From the NCBI RefSeq assembly GCF_003952165.1, contig NZ_RXFT01000009.1, positions 248,001 to 312,000 of the forward strand: a DNA stretch of 64,000 nucleotides, in the 5' to 3' direction. The translations under genes and the position numbers were made by a program. The stretch is from Variovorax guangxiensis. Its GTDB lineage: Bacteria; Pseudomonadota; Gammaproteobacteria; Burkholderiales; Burkholderiaceae_C. Shown in pieces: positions 50,925 to 59,316 of this stretch. The notes beneath the pieces were generated by a model. That model had not been told where the DNA came from and searched no databases. It saw only the letters and a program-made list of their open reading frames with translations. Each line of letters begins with the position of its first letter. Positions within the stretch are counted from its first letter, which is position 1.

Positions 50925-51606
50925 TGATCTTCGTTTCCAGAACGCCGCCAGTGGCGAAGGCCTCCGCGGGGGCCTTCAAGGGCCAACGCATGTTCGCGCC
51001 CGGCAGGACGTAGCCCATCAGGCCGGCGTGCACCGGAGTGCGCTTGCCGGCGGTATCGACGAAATCCAGATCGGCGAGCTGGGCGTGCATGCCGCCGCCG
51101 TTGGCGACCTCGAGCACCGCCTGGCTGCCTTCGCGGCGCAGCGACCAGCTGAGCTGGGGTGCGGCCGGCTGCGCGCCGGCGGCTGCGATGAAGATGGGCA
51201 CCGAGTAGCGCAGCACCAGCTGCAGGCCCTTCTTTTCCTTCATCTCGACGGGCAGTTCGTCGATGACTACCCGGTACGAATTCTCGACCGCGCCGGCAGG
51301 AACCCCGGTGCGGATGACGCGGATCAGCTGCCGCTCGGACGGTGCAAGCTGCACCATCGGCGGGCTCACGAGGAGCTCGCGCGAGGGCGTGAGCTTCTCG
51401 TTGCCGGCTTCCTGCGACCACTGGTAGACCCGCACCTGGGCGTGCACCACGTCGTCGCCGGTGTTGCTGAGCCATAGGCCATCGGCGTTCTGCGTGGCCT
51501 GCAGCGTCAGCGTGACCGGAGAGACCTGCAGCCCGCTAGCCGAGGCGGCCGCGTGCGCCAGCAGGGCGAACGCGAGGGCAAGGGTGTGGCGCAGCAGGCG
51601 GTGCAC
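50875..51606 (-). CDS. Fimbrial periplasmic chaperone
   Basis: 243 residues with a GTG start at 51606 (TGAGG at proper spacing); no ATG gives a full signal peptide. The signal is LALAFALLAHAAASA. PapD-like immunoglobulin domain marks are VSPVTLTLQATQNADGLWL, LLVSPPMVQLAPSERQLIRVIR and YRVVIDELP. It caps subunits before the usher. It lies 20 bp after the pilin stop and overlaps the usher gene. Confidence 0.92.
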   Translation of the reverse strand: MHRLLRHTLALAFALLAHAAASASGLQVSPVTLTLQATQNADGLWLSNTGDDVVHAQVRVYQWSQEAGNEKLTPSRELLVSPPMVQLAPSERQLIRVIRTGVPAGAVENSYRVVIDELPVEMKEKKGLQLVLRYSVPIFIAAAGAQPAAPQLSWSLRREGSQAVLEVANGGGMHAQLADLDFVDTAGKRTPVHAGLMGYVLPGANMRWPLKAPAEAFATGGVLETKINGNATQEKIPPLPRVR

Positions 51607-51626
51607 GGTCGGCCTCAGGCAATGGA

Positions 51627-52142
51627 TCAGTAGTTGACCTGGACGGTCACGGTGTCGGCGTAGGCACCAGGCGTCACGTTGGCGCTTGCGACCGTTGCGA
51701 ACACGGGGATGGACTGGGCCGTGCCGGTGCCGGTGCCGGCCACGCCGTTTCCAACCGAGGTGGGCGTGGCGGTGTTGCCCCAGATGGGACCCGTCGCGCT
51801 CACCGAGCGAAGCTGGTAGGCAATGGTGTCCGGGCCAGCCACGATGGGACTCATGAAGCCGGCGCCGGTGGTGTCGGTGGCAGCGGTGCTCGAAGGCTGC
51901 AGGCCGATGTTGTAGGGCGTCGACTTGGAGCAGGTCACGCTGATGTTGCTGCTGGCCGACAGGGCGGTGGCGGTCGAGGTGACCGAGCCGAAGTCGATGT
52001 TCGAGGCCGCACCCGCCGTGACCGAGCAGGCCTTGGTCACGGTGATGAGGACCTTGAACGTGGAGCTGGCCGTGTCGGCGATCGCCGCGCTGGCGGCCAG
52101 AGCGGCCAGGACGGCTGCAACGATGAGGGAAGGTTTTTTCAT
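51627..52142 (-). CDS. Csu-type major fimbrial subunit (spore coat U domain)
   Basis: 171 residues. A signal peptide (LIVAAVLAALAASAAIA) precedes one SCPU domain: KVLITVTKACSVTAGAASN, DFGSVTS, NISVTCSKSTPYNIGLQPS, ending TVTVQVNY. It is the likely pilus-rod protein (CsuA/B-like) and heads the operon of pilin, chaperone, usher and tip. The minor subunits CsuA and CsuB known elsewhere are not present. Confidence 0.9.
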   Translation of the reverse strand: MKKPSLIVAAVLAALAASAAIADTASSTFKVLITVTKACSVTAGAASNIDFGSVTSTATALSASSNISVTCSKSTPYNIGLQPSSTAATDTTGAGFMSPIVAGPDTIAYQLRSVSATGPIWGNTATPTSVGNGVAGTGTGTAQSIPVFATVASANVTPGAYADTVTVQVNY

Positions 52143-52400
52143 GAGGACGGACTCTCGGGTATCGAACGGTTGATGAAGAGAGAATGAGGCCCAAAGTTCA
52201 CAAATTTGGGACTGTGAATTTTAGTTAACAATTGGAAGAAAGAGTGAGCTGTTGTTACGGCGACAGCAAAATTCGCTCGTGCAAGCACTCGTTTCCCGGC
52301 CTTGCGTGACTTTTGTTACGAAATTCGGCCACTCATCCAGCAGCCCTCCGACAGTTCCGTAGCGCGGCCGCCACGCCGCCCCAAGCCGGTGCACCCGCAC
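52143..52400. other. AT-rich divergent intergenic region of the fimbrial operon and the sigma-54 operon
   Basis: No gene is seen. The left half is the only clearly AT-rich patch of the window and should hold the fimbrial promoter. It contains TTCACA-N10-TGTGAA (52197-52218), a perfect inverted repeat 55 bp upstream of the pilin ATG. The right half returns to high GC and leads into the sigma-54 promoter. Confidence 0.6.
52197..52218. promoter_or_regulatory. TTCACA-N10-TGTGAA inverted repeat, candidate operator of the fimbrial genes
   Basis: The two 6-bp half-sites are perfect complements with a 10-bp spacer, and the site lies 55-76 bp before the pilin start. It has the size of a dimeric regulator site. 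The protein is not known. Confidence 0.45.
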
Positions 52401-52417
52401 TGGCACGTCGCTTGCAT
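52401..52417 (+). promoter_or_regulatory. Sigma-54 promoter of the nitrogen-compound operon
   Basis: TGGCACG-TCGC-TTGCAT matches the RpoN consensus TGGCACG-N4-TTGCW at every defined position (-24/-12 elements). The expected start is near 52429, 28 bp before the first gene. It needs an enhancer-binding activator such as NtrC; no such gene is adjacent. Confidence 0.85.
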
Positions 52418-52456
52418 AACCTGACCACTTGCTCTGATTAAGCGGTCAAACACACC

Positions 52457-53044
52457 ATGCGAGTGCTCGTCGTCTACTGCCATCCGGTCGAAACCAGCTT
52501 CCACGCCGCCCTGCACCAGGAGGTCTTGAAGAACCTTCGCGCGGCCGGGCACGAGGTGGACGACTGCGACCTCTACGCCGAAGGCTTCAACCCCGTGCTC
52601 TCGCGCGAGGAGCGCCTGGGCTACCACGACGTGCCCTCCAACCAGCTGCCGCTCGCGCCCTACGTGGAGCGGCTGCTGTGGGCCGAGGGCATCGTGTTCT
52701 GCTTTCCGACCTGGTGCTTCGGGCTGCCGGCGATGCTCAAGGGCTACTTCGACCGGCTCTTCATGCCGGGCGTGGCCTTCGACATCAGCGACCCGGCCAA
52801 CGTGAAGCCGATGCTCACGCACATCAAGCGCATCAGCGCCGTCGTCACGTACGGGCGGCCGCGCTGGATGGCCATGTACATGGGCGATCCGCCGCGCAAG
52901 ATCGTCACGCGGTACATGCTGCGGCTGACCGGCCGGCGCGCGAAGGTGGACTACCACGCCCACTACCACATGAATGTCGCCACCGAGCCCCAGCTCAAGC
53001 GCTTCATGGCGCGCGTGGGGCAAGCCATGGCGCGCTTCGCATGA
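52457..53044 (+). CDS. Flavodoxin-fold NAD(P)H-dependent oxidoreductase
   Basis: 195 residues. MRVLVVYCHPVETSFHAALH and FCFPTWCFGLPAMLKGYFDR are typical of the NQO/KefF/WrbA-like flavodoxin-fold reductases. It binds FMN or FAD and reduces quinones or other small compounds with NAD(P)H. It is the first gene of the sigma-54 operon and overlaps the amidohydrolase by 4 bp, so a reductive step in the pathway is likely. Confidence 0.88.
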   Translation: MRVLVVYCHPVETSFHAALHQEVLKNLRAAGHEVDDCDLYAEGFNPVLSREERLGYHDVPSNQLPLAPYVERLLWAEGIVFCFPTWCFGLPAMLKGYFDRLFMPGVAFDISDPANVKPMLTHIKRISAVVTYGRPRWMAMYMGDPPRKIVTRYMLRLTGRRAKVDYHAHYHMNVATEPQLKRFMARVGQAMARFA

Positions 53045-54306
53045 GCGCGCCATCGCTCCTCGACAACGTGCGCCTGCCGCGCTGGCTGCTGCCGGCCGAC
53101 TGGCCGCAGCGCGATGGCGTGCCCGAACTCGCGCGCGTTGCGATCGAGGCCGGCCGCGTGCGGTCTGTCGACCCCGCTGTCGCCGCCACGCCCTCCGCCT
53201 GGAACCTCGGCGGCGCGCTCGCGCTGCCGTGCTTCGTCGACGCCCACACGCATCTGGACAAGGCCTTCACGCTGCCGCGCATGAGGCAGGTGCAGCCCGG
53301 CCTGCTCGGCGCCATCGACGCGATGCTCGCCGATCGCGTGCACTGGACGCCGGCCGACGTGCGCGAGCGTGCCTCGCGCGGCCTGCAATGGGCCTGGGAA
53401 TGCGGCACCTCGCACCTGCGCACGCACGTCGACTGGTGGGAGCCCGATGCCGTGCCGATGGCATGGCCGGTGATGGCCGAGCTGGCGCAGGAATGGGCCG
53501 GCAGGGTCCGGCTGGAGCAGGTGAGTCTGATCAAGCTGCCGCTCTTCGAAGACGCGGCTCAGGCCATGCGCCTCGCCAGGCAGGTCAAGGCCACCGGCCC
53601 GCACGCGCTGCTCGGCGGCTTCGTGCACTCCACCAACTGGAGCGAGAAAGCGCTGCGCAACCTGCTGGTGTCGGCGCAGGCCTGCGACCTGGACATCGAC
53701 CTGCACGTGGACGAGGAACTCAACGCTGCGGCAGTGGGCCTGCTGACCACCGCCCGCATCCTGCGCGAGATCGGCTACGAGGGCCGCGTGGTCTGCGGCC
53801 ACATCTGCGCGCTCGCGGCGCAGCCCGAGGCGCAGGCCCTCGCCACGCTCGACGCGGTGGCGCGTGCGCCGATCACGGTGGTGTCGCTGCCCGCCACCAA
53901 CCTGCTGCTGCAGGATGCCGTCACCGGCCGCACGCCGCGCCTGCGCGGCATCACGCTGGTGAAGGAAGCGCGCGAGCGCGGCATTCCGCTGCTCTTCGCG
54001 AGCGACAACGTGCAAGACCCTTTCTGCCGCGTCGGCAGCTTCGACCCGGTCGAGGCGCTGGGCACGGCCGCGCTGGTGGCGCAGCTCGACGAACCCTTCG
54101 ACGAATGGTCGCAGGCGCTGTGCCGCAGCGACTGGCTGCGGCACCAAGCCGCTCCTGCGAGGCCCACGCTGGTGGGCCAGGGCGCCGACCTGGTGCTGTT
54201 CACGCAGGCCGACCGCCACGGCTGGCCCTCGCGCACCGCCGGCCGCGTGGTGTTGCGCGACGGCCGCGTCACGCACGGCGACGCGACGCCCTTCCTCCCC
54301 CGGTAA
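53041..54306 (+). CDS. Amidohydrolase, cytosine-deaminase-like
   Basis: 421 residues. The metal motif is FVDAHTHLDKAFTLP, with further ligands in HLRTHVDWW, DIDLHVDEELN and GHICALAAQ, and the late Asp in LLFASDNVQDPF. This is the pattern of cytosine/isoguanine deaminases and related ring amidohydrolases. It probably deaminates or opens a cyclic nitrogen compound. The actual substrate is unknown. Confidence 0.87.
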   Translation: MSAPSLLDNVRLPRWLLPADWPQRDGVPELARVAIEAGRVRSVDPAVAATPSAWNLGGALALPCFVDAHTHLDKAFTLPRMRQVQPGLLGAIDAMLADRVHWTPADVRERASRGLQWAWECGTSHLRTHVDWWEPDAVPMAWPVMAELAQEWAGRVRLEQVSLIKLPLFEDAAQAMRLARQVKATGPHALLGGFVHSTNWSEKALRNLLVSAQACDLDIDLHVDEELNAAAVGLLTTARILREIGYEGRVVCGHICALAAQPEAQALATLDAVARAPITVVSLPATNLLLQDAVTGRTPRLRGITLVKEARERGIPLLFASDNVQDPFCRVGSFDPVEALGTAALVAQLDEPFDEWSQALCRSDWLRHQAAPARPTLVGQGADLVLFTQADRHGWPSRTAGRVVLRDGRVTHGDATPFLPR

Positions 54307-54329
54307 CGAACACACAAGGACACCTTCCC

Positions 54330-55196
54330 ATGCTCCACGGCTACATCCCGCCCCACCGCTTCCTGCCCTACCTGAGCTGGACCGAGATCGCCGCGCTGCC
54401 CGACCGCGAGAACACCGTCATCGTGCTGCCCTGCGGCGCCATCGAGCAGCACGGCCCGCACCTGCCCTGCTCGGTCGACAGCGTGATCTGCTCGGGCGTG
54501 ATGGGCAAGGCGCTCGAAAAGCTCCCCGCCGAGGTGCGCGCCTTCGCGCTGCCGACCATCACGTACGGCAAGTCGGAAGAGCACCTGCACTTCCCCGGCA
54601 CGATGACGCTGACAGGCACCACGCTGCTGTCGACGGTGATCGAGATCGGCGAGTCGGTGTACCGCTCGGGCTTTCGCAAGCTGCTGTTCGCCAACGGCCA
54701 CGGCGGCCAGCCGCAGGTGCTCGAAATGGCGGCGCGCGAGTTGCGCCTGCGCCACGGCGATTTCGTGGTGGTGCCGCACGGCGTGTCGCGCCTGCCGAGC
54801 GCGGCCAGCAAGCAGGTCAGCGAGCAGGAGAAGAAACTCGCGATGCACGCCGGCCATTCCGAGACCGCGCTGATGCTCGCGCTCGCGCCCGAGACGGTGC
54901 ACATGGAACATGCGGTCGCCAACTTTCCGCCGCCCTTCCCGATCAAGCTGCTGTCGGCCGACGGCCGCCCGGCCTGTGCATGGACCTCGCGCGACTTCGG
55001 CCCGAGCGGCGTGATCGGCGACCCGACCACCGCCACGCGCGAGCAGGGCGAAGCCATCCTCGACACGCTCTCCGACAGCTGGGTGCAGGCGCTGACCGAG
55101 CTGCACGCACTGCGCTGGGTGGTGCGCGAGGAAGCCACCTGGGAGCGCGGACACCAGCAGGGCTTCATCCAGCAGCGCTTCGAGCCGGCGGCCTGA
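54330..55196 (+). CDS. Creatininase-family amidohydrolase
   Basis: 288 residues. Metal-site motifs are LPCGAIEQHGPHLP, KLLFANGHGGQPQV and HAGHSETALML. The family opens cyclic amides (creatinine, FAPy compounds). Here the gene is coupled with a deaminase-like amidohydrolase and an importer, which suggests ring opening of an imported heterocycle. No creatinase or sarcosine oxidase gene is nearby, so creatinine itself is doubtful. Confidence 0.9.
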   Translation: MLHGYIPPHRFLPYLSWTEIAALPDRENTVIVLPCGAIEQHGPHLPCSVDSVICSGVMGKALEKLPAEVRAFALPTITYGKSEEHLHFPGTMTLTGTTLLSTVIEIGESVYRSGFRKLLFANGHGGQPQVLEMAARELRLRHGDFVVVPHGVSRLPSAASKQVSEQEKKLAMHAGHSETALMLALAPETVHMEHAVANFPPPFPIKLLSADGRPACAWTSRDFGPSGVIGDPTTATREQGEAILDTLSDSWVQALTELHALRWVVREEATWERGHQQGFIQQRFEPAA

Positions 55197-55275
55197 GCCC
55201 GCTTCTTGCAACGGCCGCTTGTTCCTTTTCCTTCGTTTTCTTCTTCAACTCCCCTGCCCACGAGAGGTCCTCATC

Positions 55276-56259
55276 ATGCGTTCCTTCGCACTGTCCATCG
55301 CCGGCGCCGCCGCCATCGCCTTCCTCGCCGCCGCCCCCGCGCAGGCCGAGGACAAGTTCACCTACATGACCAACTGGTACGCGCAGGCCGAGCACGGCGG
55401 CTTCTACCAGGCCGTGGCACAGGGCATCTACAAGAAGTACGGCCTGGACGTGACCATCAAGATGGGCGGCCCGCAGGTCAACATCACGCAGATGATGGCC
55501 GCCGGCCAGGCCGACTGCATCATGGGTTCGAGCGACATCCAGATGATGCAGGTGCGCGAAGGCGGCGTGCCGGTGGTCAACGTGGCGGCCTTCTTCCAGA
55601 AGGACCCGCAGGTGCTGATCGCGCACGACGACGTGAAGAAGTTCGAGGACCTCAAGGGCAAGACGCTGCTGATCGGCGCGCAGGCCCAGCGCGGCTACTG
55701 GCCGTGGCTGAAGGCCAAGTTCGGCCTCACCGACGAGCAGACCCGCCCCTACACCTTCAACATCCAGCCCTTCGTGGCCGACAAGAACGCCGCGCAGCAG
55801 GGCTACCTTACCTCGGAGCCCTACGCCATCCAGAAGGCCGGCGTGAAGAGCACCGTGCTGATGTTCAGCGACCACGGCTTCCCTGCCTACGCGACCACCG
55901 TGTCGTGCATGGAGAAGACGGTGAAGGACCGCAGCAAGCAGGTCGCCGCCTTCGTGAAGGCCTCGGCGGAGGGCTGGAAGAGCTACCTCGCCGACCCCGC
56001 GCCCGCCAATGCCCTCATCAAGAAGGACAACCCCAACATGACCGACGACCAGCTGGCCTACAGCGTGGCCAAGCTCAAGGAGATGGGCATGGTCACCGGC
56101 GGCGACGCGGCCAGGCTTGGCATCGGCGTGATGACGGATGCGCGCGCCAAGGCGAGCTACGACTTCCTGGTGAGCGCGAAGCTGCTCGATCCGTCGAAGG
56201 TGGAGCTGGCGAAGACTTACACGACCGAGTTCGTGAAGGACGCCAAGGTCATCCCCTGA
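55276..56259 (+). CDS. ABC transporter substrate-binding protein (NMT1/SsuA-like)
   Basis: 327 residues from ATG 55276. The signal peptide is SIAGAAAIAFLAAAPAQA. Mature motifs are FTYMTNWYAQAEHGGFYQA and NITQMMAAGQADCIMGS, as in the NMT1/THI5/nitrate-taurine type of binding proteins. It captures the operon's substrate in the periplasm. An N-terminal extension from an earlier ATG would add no useful signal. Confidence 0.92.
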   Translation: MRSFALSIAGAAAIAFLAAAPAQAEDKFTYMTNWYAQAEHGGFYQAVAQGIYKKYGLDVTIKMGGPQVNITQMMAAGQADCIMGSSDIQMMQVREGGVPVVNVAAFFQKDPQVLIAHDDVKKFEDLKGKTLLIGAQAQRGYWPWLKAKFGLTDEQTRPYTFNIQPFVADKNAAQQGYLTSEPYAIQKAGVKSTVLMFSDHGFPAYATTVSCMEKTVKDRSKQVAAFVKASAEGWKSYLADPAPANALIKKDNPNMTDDQLAYSVAKLKEMGMVTGGDAARLGIGVMTDARAKASYDFLVSAKLLDPSKVELAKTYTTEFVKDAKVIP

Positions 56260-56279
56260 ACCTTAACGACGCGCTGCGC

Positions 56280-57116
56280 ATGAACCGAATCGACCCCCAC
56301 ACGTTGGCACCGCCCCCGGAGCACTCACCCACCGTACCCGCGGTGGAAGTGCTCTCGGCCGAGAAGACCTATCCCAACGGCACGCAGGCGCTGCTGCCGG
56401 TGGACCTGTCCATCGCCGAAGGCGAGTTCGTCACCCTGCTCGGCCCCTCGGGCTGCGGCAAGAGCACGCTGCTGAAGATGGTGGCGGGCATGCTGGAGCC
56501 CAGCGACGGGCGCCTGCTGGTGTGGCGCCGGCCGGCGGCGCAGCTGCACGACTGCCCGCGCAAGATGTCCTTCGTGTTCCAGTCGCCCACGCTGATGCCG
56601 TGGGCCAGCGTGCAGACCAACGTCCGCCTGCCGCTGGACCTGGCCGGCGTGCCGCGCAAGGAGGCCGACGCGCGGGTGATGGAATCGCTCGCGCTCGTGG
56701 GTCTGGAGAAGTTCGCCGACGCGCTGCCGCGTGCGCTCTCGGGCGGCATGCAGATGCGCGTATCGATCGCACGCGGCCTCGTCACGCAGCCCGACCTGCT
56801 GCTGATGGACGAGCCCTTCGGCGCGCTCGACGAGATCACGCGCCACAAGCTCGATGCCGACCTGCTGGAGCTGTGGCGCAAGAAGAAGCTCACGGTGATC
56901 TTCGTGACGCACTCGATCCACGAGGCGGTGTTCCTGTCGAGCCGCGTGGTGATGATGGCCGCTCGGCCCGGCCGCGTGGTGGAAGAGTTCCGCATCGACG
57001 AGCCCTATCCGCGCAGCGCCGACTTCATGGTCACGCCCGAATTCGCGCGCTACGCCAAGCAGTTGCAGGACAGCCTGCTGCGCGCCAGCAGCACCGACGA
57101 GGAGGCCGCGCGATGA
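56280..57116 (+). CDS. ABC transporter ATP-binding protein
   Basis: 278 residues. Walker A is GPSGCGKST, the signature is LSGGMQMRVSIARG, Walker B is LLLMDEPFGALDE, and the switch is FVTHSIHEAV. It belongs to the SsuB/TauB/NrtD group. It overlaps the permease gene by 4 bp and powers the import of the compound bound by the upstream receptor. Confidence 0.95.
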   Translation: MNRIDPHTLAPPPEHSPTVPAVEVLSAEKTYPNGTQALLPVDLSIAEGEFVTLLGPSGCGKSTLLKMVAGMLEPSDGRLLVWRRPAAQLHDCPRKMSFVFQSPTLMPWASVQTNVRLPLDLAGVPRKEADARVMESLALVGLEKFADALPRALSGGMQMRVSIARGLVTQPDLLLMDEPFGALDEITRHKLDADLLELWRKKKLTVIFVTHSIHEAVFLSSRVVMMAARPGRVVEEFRIDEPYPRSADFMVTPEFARYAKQLQDSLLRASSTDEEAAR

Positions 57117-57922
57117 CTGCCAAGACCCTTCCCCTGCTGGCTCAGCCGCGCGTGCAGCGCGTGCTCTACCCGGTGCTGATCGGCGTGGCGCTGGTCGCCC
57201 TGTGGCAATGGCTGGTGGTGGCGATGGAACTGCCGCCCTACCTGGTGCCATCGCCCTACCTGATGATGCAGACGCTGGTGACTGACTGGGCGCCGCTGGG
57301 CAACGCGCTGCTGGTCACGCTGAAGATCACGGTGCTGTCGTTCCTGCTGGCCACGGTGGCGGGCGTGCTGATCTCGTTCCTGTTCGTGCAGAGCAAGCGC
57401 ATCGAGACCGCGCTCTTCCCGTACGCGGTGCTGCTGCAGGTCACGCCCATCGTGGCGGTGGCTCCGCTCATCATCATCTGGGTGAAGAACCCGGTGGCGG
57501 CTATGACGGTGTGCGCGGCACTGGTGGCGCTGTTCCCGATCATCAGCAACACCACGCTGGGGCTTCGCAGCATCGACCCCGATCTGCAGAGTTATTTCAA
57601 GCTCAATCGCGCGACGCGCTGGCAGCAGCTGGTGCGGCTGCGCATTCCGAGCGCGCTGCCCTACTTCTTCGGCGGGCTGCGCATTTCCAGCGGCCTCGCG
57701 CTGATCGGCGCAGTGGTGGCCGAGTTCGTCGCGGGCACCGGCGGCTCGGGGGCGGGGCTGGCCTACCAGATCCTGCAGGCAGGCTTCCAGCTGAACATTC
57801 CGCGCATGTTCGCGGCGCTGCTGCTCATTTCCCTCACCGGTGTCGCGCTCTTCGTGCTGATGGCCTGGCTCACCAAGCTGGCGCTGGGCTCGTGGCATGC
57901 GAGCGAACTTTCCCAGGACTGA
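57113..57922 (+). CDS. ABC transporter permease
   Basis: 269 residues with six membrane helices. The permease loop region is GLRSIDPDLQSYFKLNRATR followed by IPSALPYFFGGLRIS. It is SsuC/TauC-like. It is one of the three import genes of the sigma-54 operon. Confidence 0.94.
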   Translation: MTAKTLPLLAQPRVQRVLYPVLIGVALVALWQWLVVAMELPPYLVPSPYLMMQTLVTDWAPLGNALLVTLKITVLSFLLATVAGVLISFLFVQSKRIETALFPYAVLLQVTPIVAVAPLIIIWVKNPVAAMTVCAALVALFPIISNTTLGLRSIDPDLQSYFKLNRATRWQQLVRLRIPSALPYFFGGLRISSGLALIGAVVAEFVAGTGGSGAGLAYQILQAGFQLNIPRMFAALLLISLTGVALFVLMAWLTKLALGSWHASELSQD

Positions 57923-57930
57923 CCTTGACC

Positions 57931-59310
57931 ATGAACGCCCCTGTTTCCGCCATCGAGCAACTGCTGCTCGAACTCCCCGACCTCGACTGGATCACCGACG
58001 AGAGCCGCGTCACGCGGCTGTCCTCCGATTTCTCGTGGTTCAGCCCCGTGCTGGTGCGCCAGCTCAAGGACAAGCGCGCCGACGTGGTCGTGCGCCCGCG
58101 CACCGAGGAGGAGATCCGCGCGGTGGTCGGTGCCTGTGCGCGCCGCTGCGTGCCCATCACCATCCGCGGCAGCGGTACCGGCAACTACGGCCAGACCACG
58201 CCGCTGGCCGGCGGCGTGGTGCTCGACATGACGGGCTACAACAGCTGCCTGTGGGTGCGCCCCGGCGTGGCGCGCGCGCAGGCCGGCATCCGCCTGGGTG
58301 AACTCGAGAAGCAGACCAAGCCCACGGGGCAGGAGCTGCGCTGTGTTCCGTCCACCTACCGCAGCGCGACGCTGGGCGGCCTCTTCGGCGGCGGCTTCGG
58401 CGGCGTGGGCTCCATCAACTACGGGCCGCTGGGCGCGCCTGGCAACGTGATCGGCATCCGCGCGATGACCATCGAGGCCGAGCCGCAGGTCGTCGAGCTG
58501 CGCGGCGCCGACGCGATGCGCATGCACCACCTGTGGGGCACCAATGGACTGGTGCTGGAGCTGGAGATCGCGCTGGCACCCGCGCATCCGTGGCTGGAAA
58601 CACTGGTGACCTTCACCGACTTCGAAAGCGCGCTGAACTTCGCCGACAAGCTCGCGCATGCGCCGGGCATCGTGAAGCGCGGTGTCACTTTCTTCGCGGC
58701 GCCGATCTCCGACCATTTGTCGCAACTCGCCGCGCACCTGCCCAAGGGCTGCCACACGGTGCTGTCGCTGGTGGCCGAGTCGTGCGAGCCCGCGATGCTG
58801 CAACTGGCGGAGGCCCACGGCGGCACCGTCGGCTACCGCAAGACGGCGGCCGAGGTGCAGAAGAGCAATCGCACGCTGATGGAATTCACCTGGAACCACA
58901 CGACGCTGCATGCGCTGAAGATCGATCCGAGCCTCACCTACCTGCAGAGCGGCTTCGTTCCGGGCCGGCACGTCGAGCAGGTCATCGAGATGGAGAAGCT
59001 GCTGGGCGGCGAAACCGGCGAGGTGATGATGCACATCGAGTTCCTGCGCAACGTGGCCGGCCTCATGACCTGCAGCGGGCTGCAGCTGGTGCGCTTCAGC
59101 ACCGAGGAGCGCCTGCAGGAGATCATGCGCATCCACCGCGAGCACGGCGTGCACATCAACAACCCGCACGTGAACATCGTCGAGGACGGCAAGGCCGGCG
59201 GGCCGCTGCCGCCGGAGGTCATCGAGGTGAAGAAGCGCTTCGACCCGCTGGGACTGCTGAACCCGGGCAAGCTGCGCGACTGGCCGGTGAAGGCGGCTCC
59301 GGCAGCCTGA
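57931..59310 (+). CDS. FAD-binding oxidase (PCMH/VAO type)
   Basis: 459 residues. The FAD segment is PITIRGSGTGNYGQTTPLAG with VRPRTEEEIRAVV before it, and LGGLFGGGFGGVGSINYG after. The C-terminal RFDPLGLLNPGKL is typical of glycolate/D-lactate oxidase relatives. It oxidises an alcohol, hydroxy acid or amine. It ends the operon, so it may act on the ring-opened product. Confidence 0.88.
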   Translation: MNAPVSAIEQLLLELPDLDWITDESRVTRLSSDFSWFSPVLVRQLKDKRADVVVRPRTEEEIRAVVGACARRCVPITIRGSGTGNYGQTTPLAGGVVLDMTGYNSCLWVRPGVARAQAGIRLGELEKQTKPTGQELRCVPSTYRSATLGGLFGGGFGGVGSINYGPLGAPGNVIGIRAMTIEAEPQVVELRGADAMRMHHLWGTNGLVLELEIALAPAHPWLETLVTFTDFESALNFADKLAHAPGIVKRGVTFFAAPISDHLSQLAAHLPKGCHTVLSLVAESCEPAMLQLAEAHGGTVGYRKTAAEVQKSNRTLMEFTWNHTTLHALKIDPSLTYLQSGFVPGRHVEQVIEMEKLLGGETGEVMMHIEFLRNVAGLMTCSGLQLVRFSTEERLQEIMRIHREHGVHINNPHVNIVEDGKAGGPLPPEVIEVKKRFDPLGLLNPGKLRDWPVKAAPAA

Positions 59311-59316
59311 CCGGTT

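Noticed and set aside
54330-55196. Creatinine degradation as the role of the sigma-54 operon
   Set aside because: No creatinase or sarcosine oxidase genes are present, and the family acts on several cyclic amides, so the specific claim is not supported.
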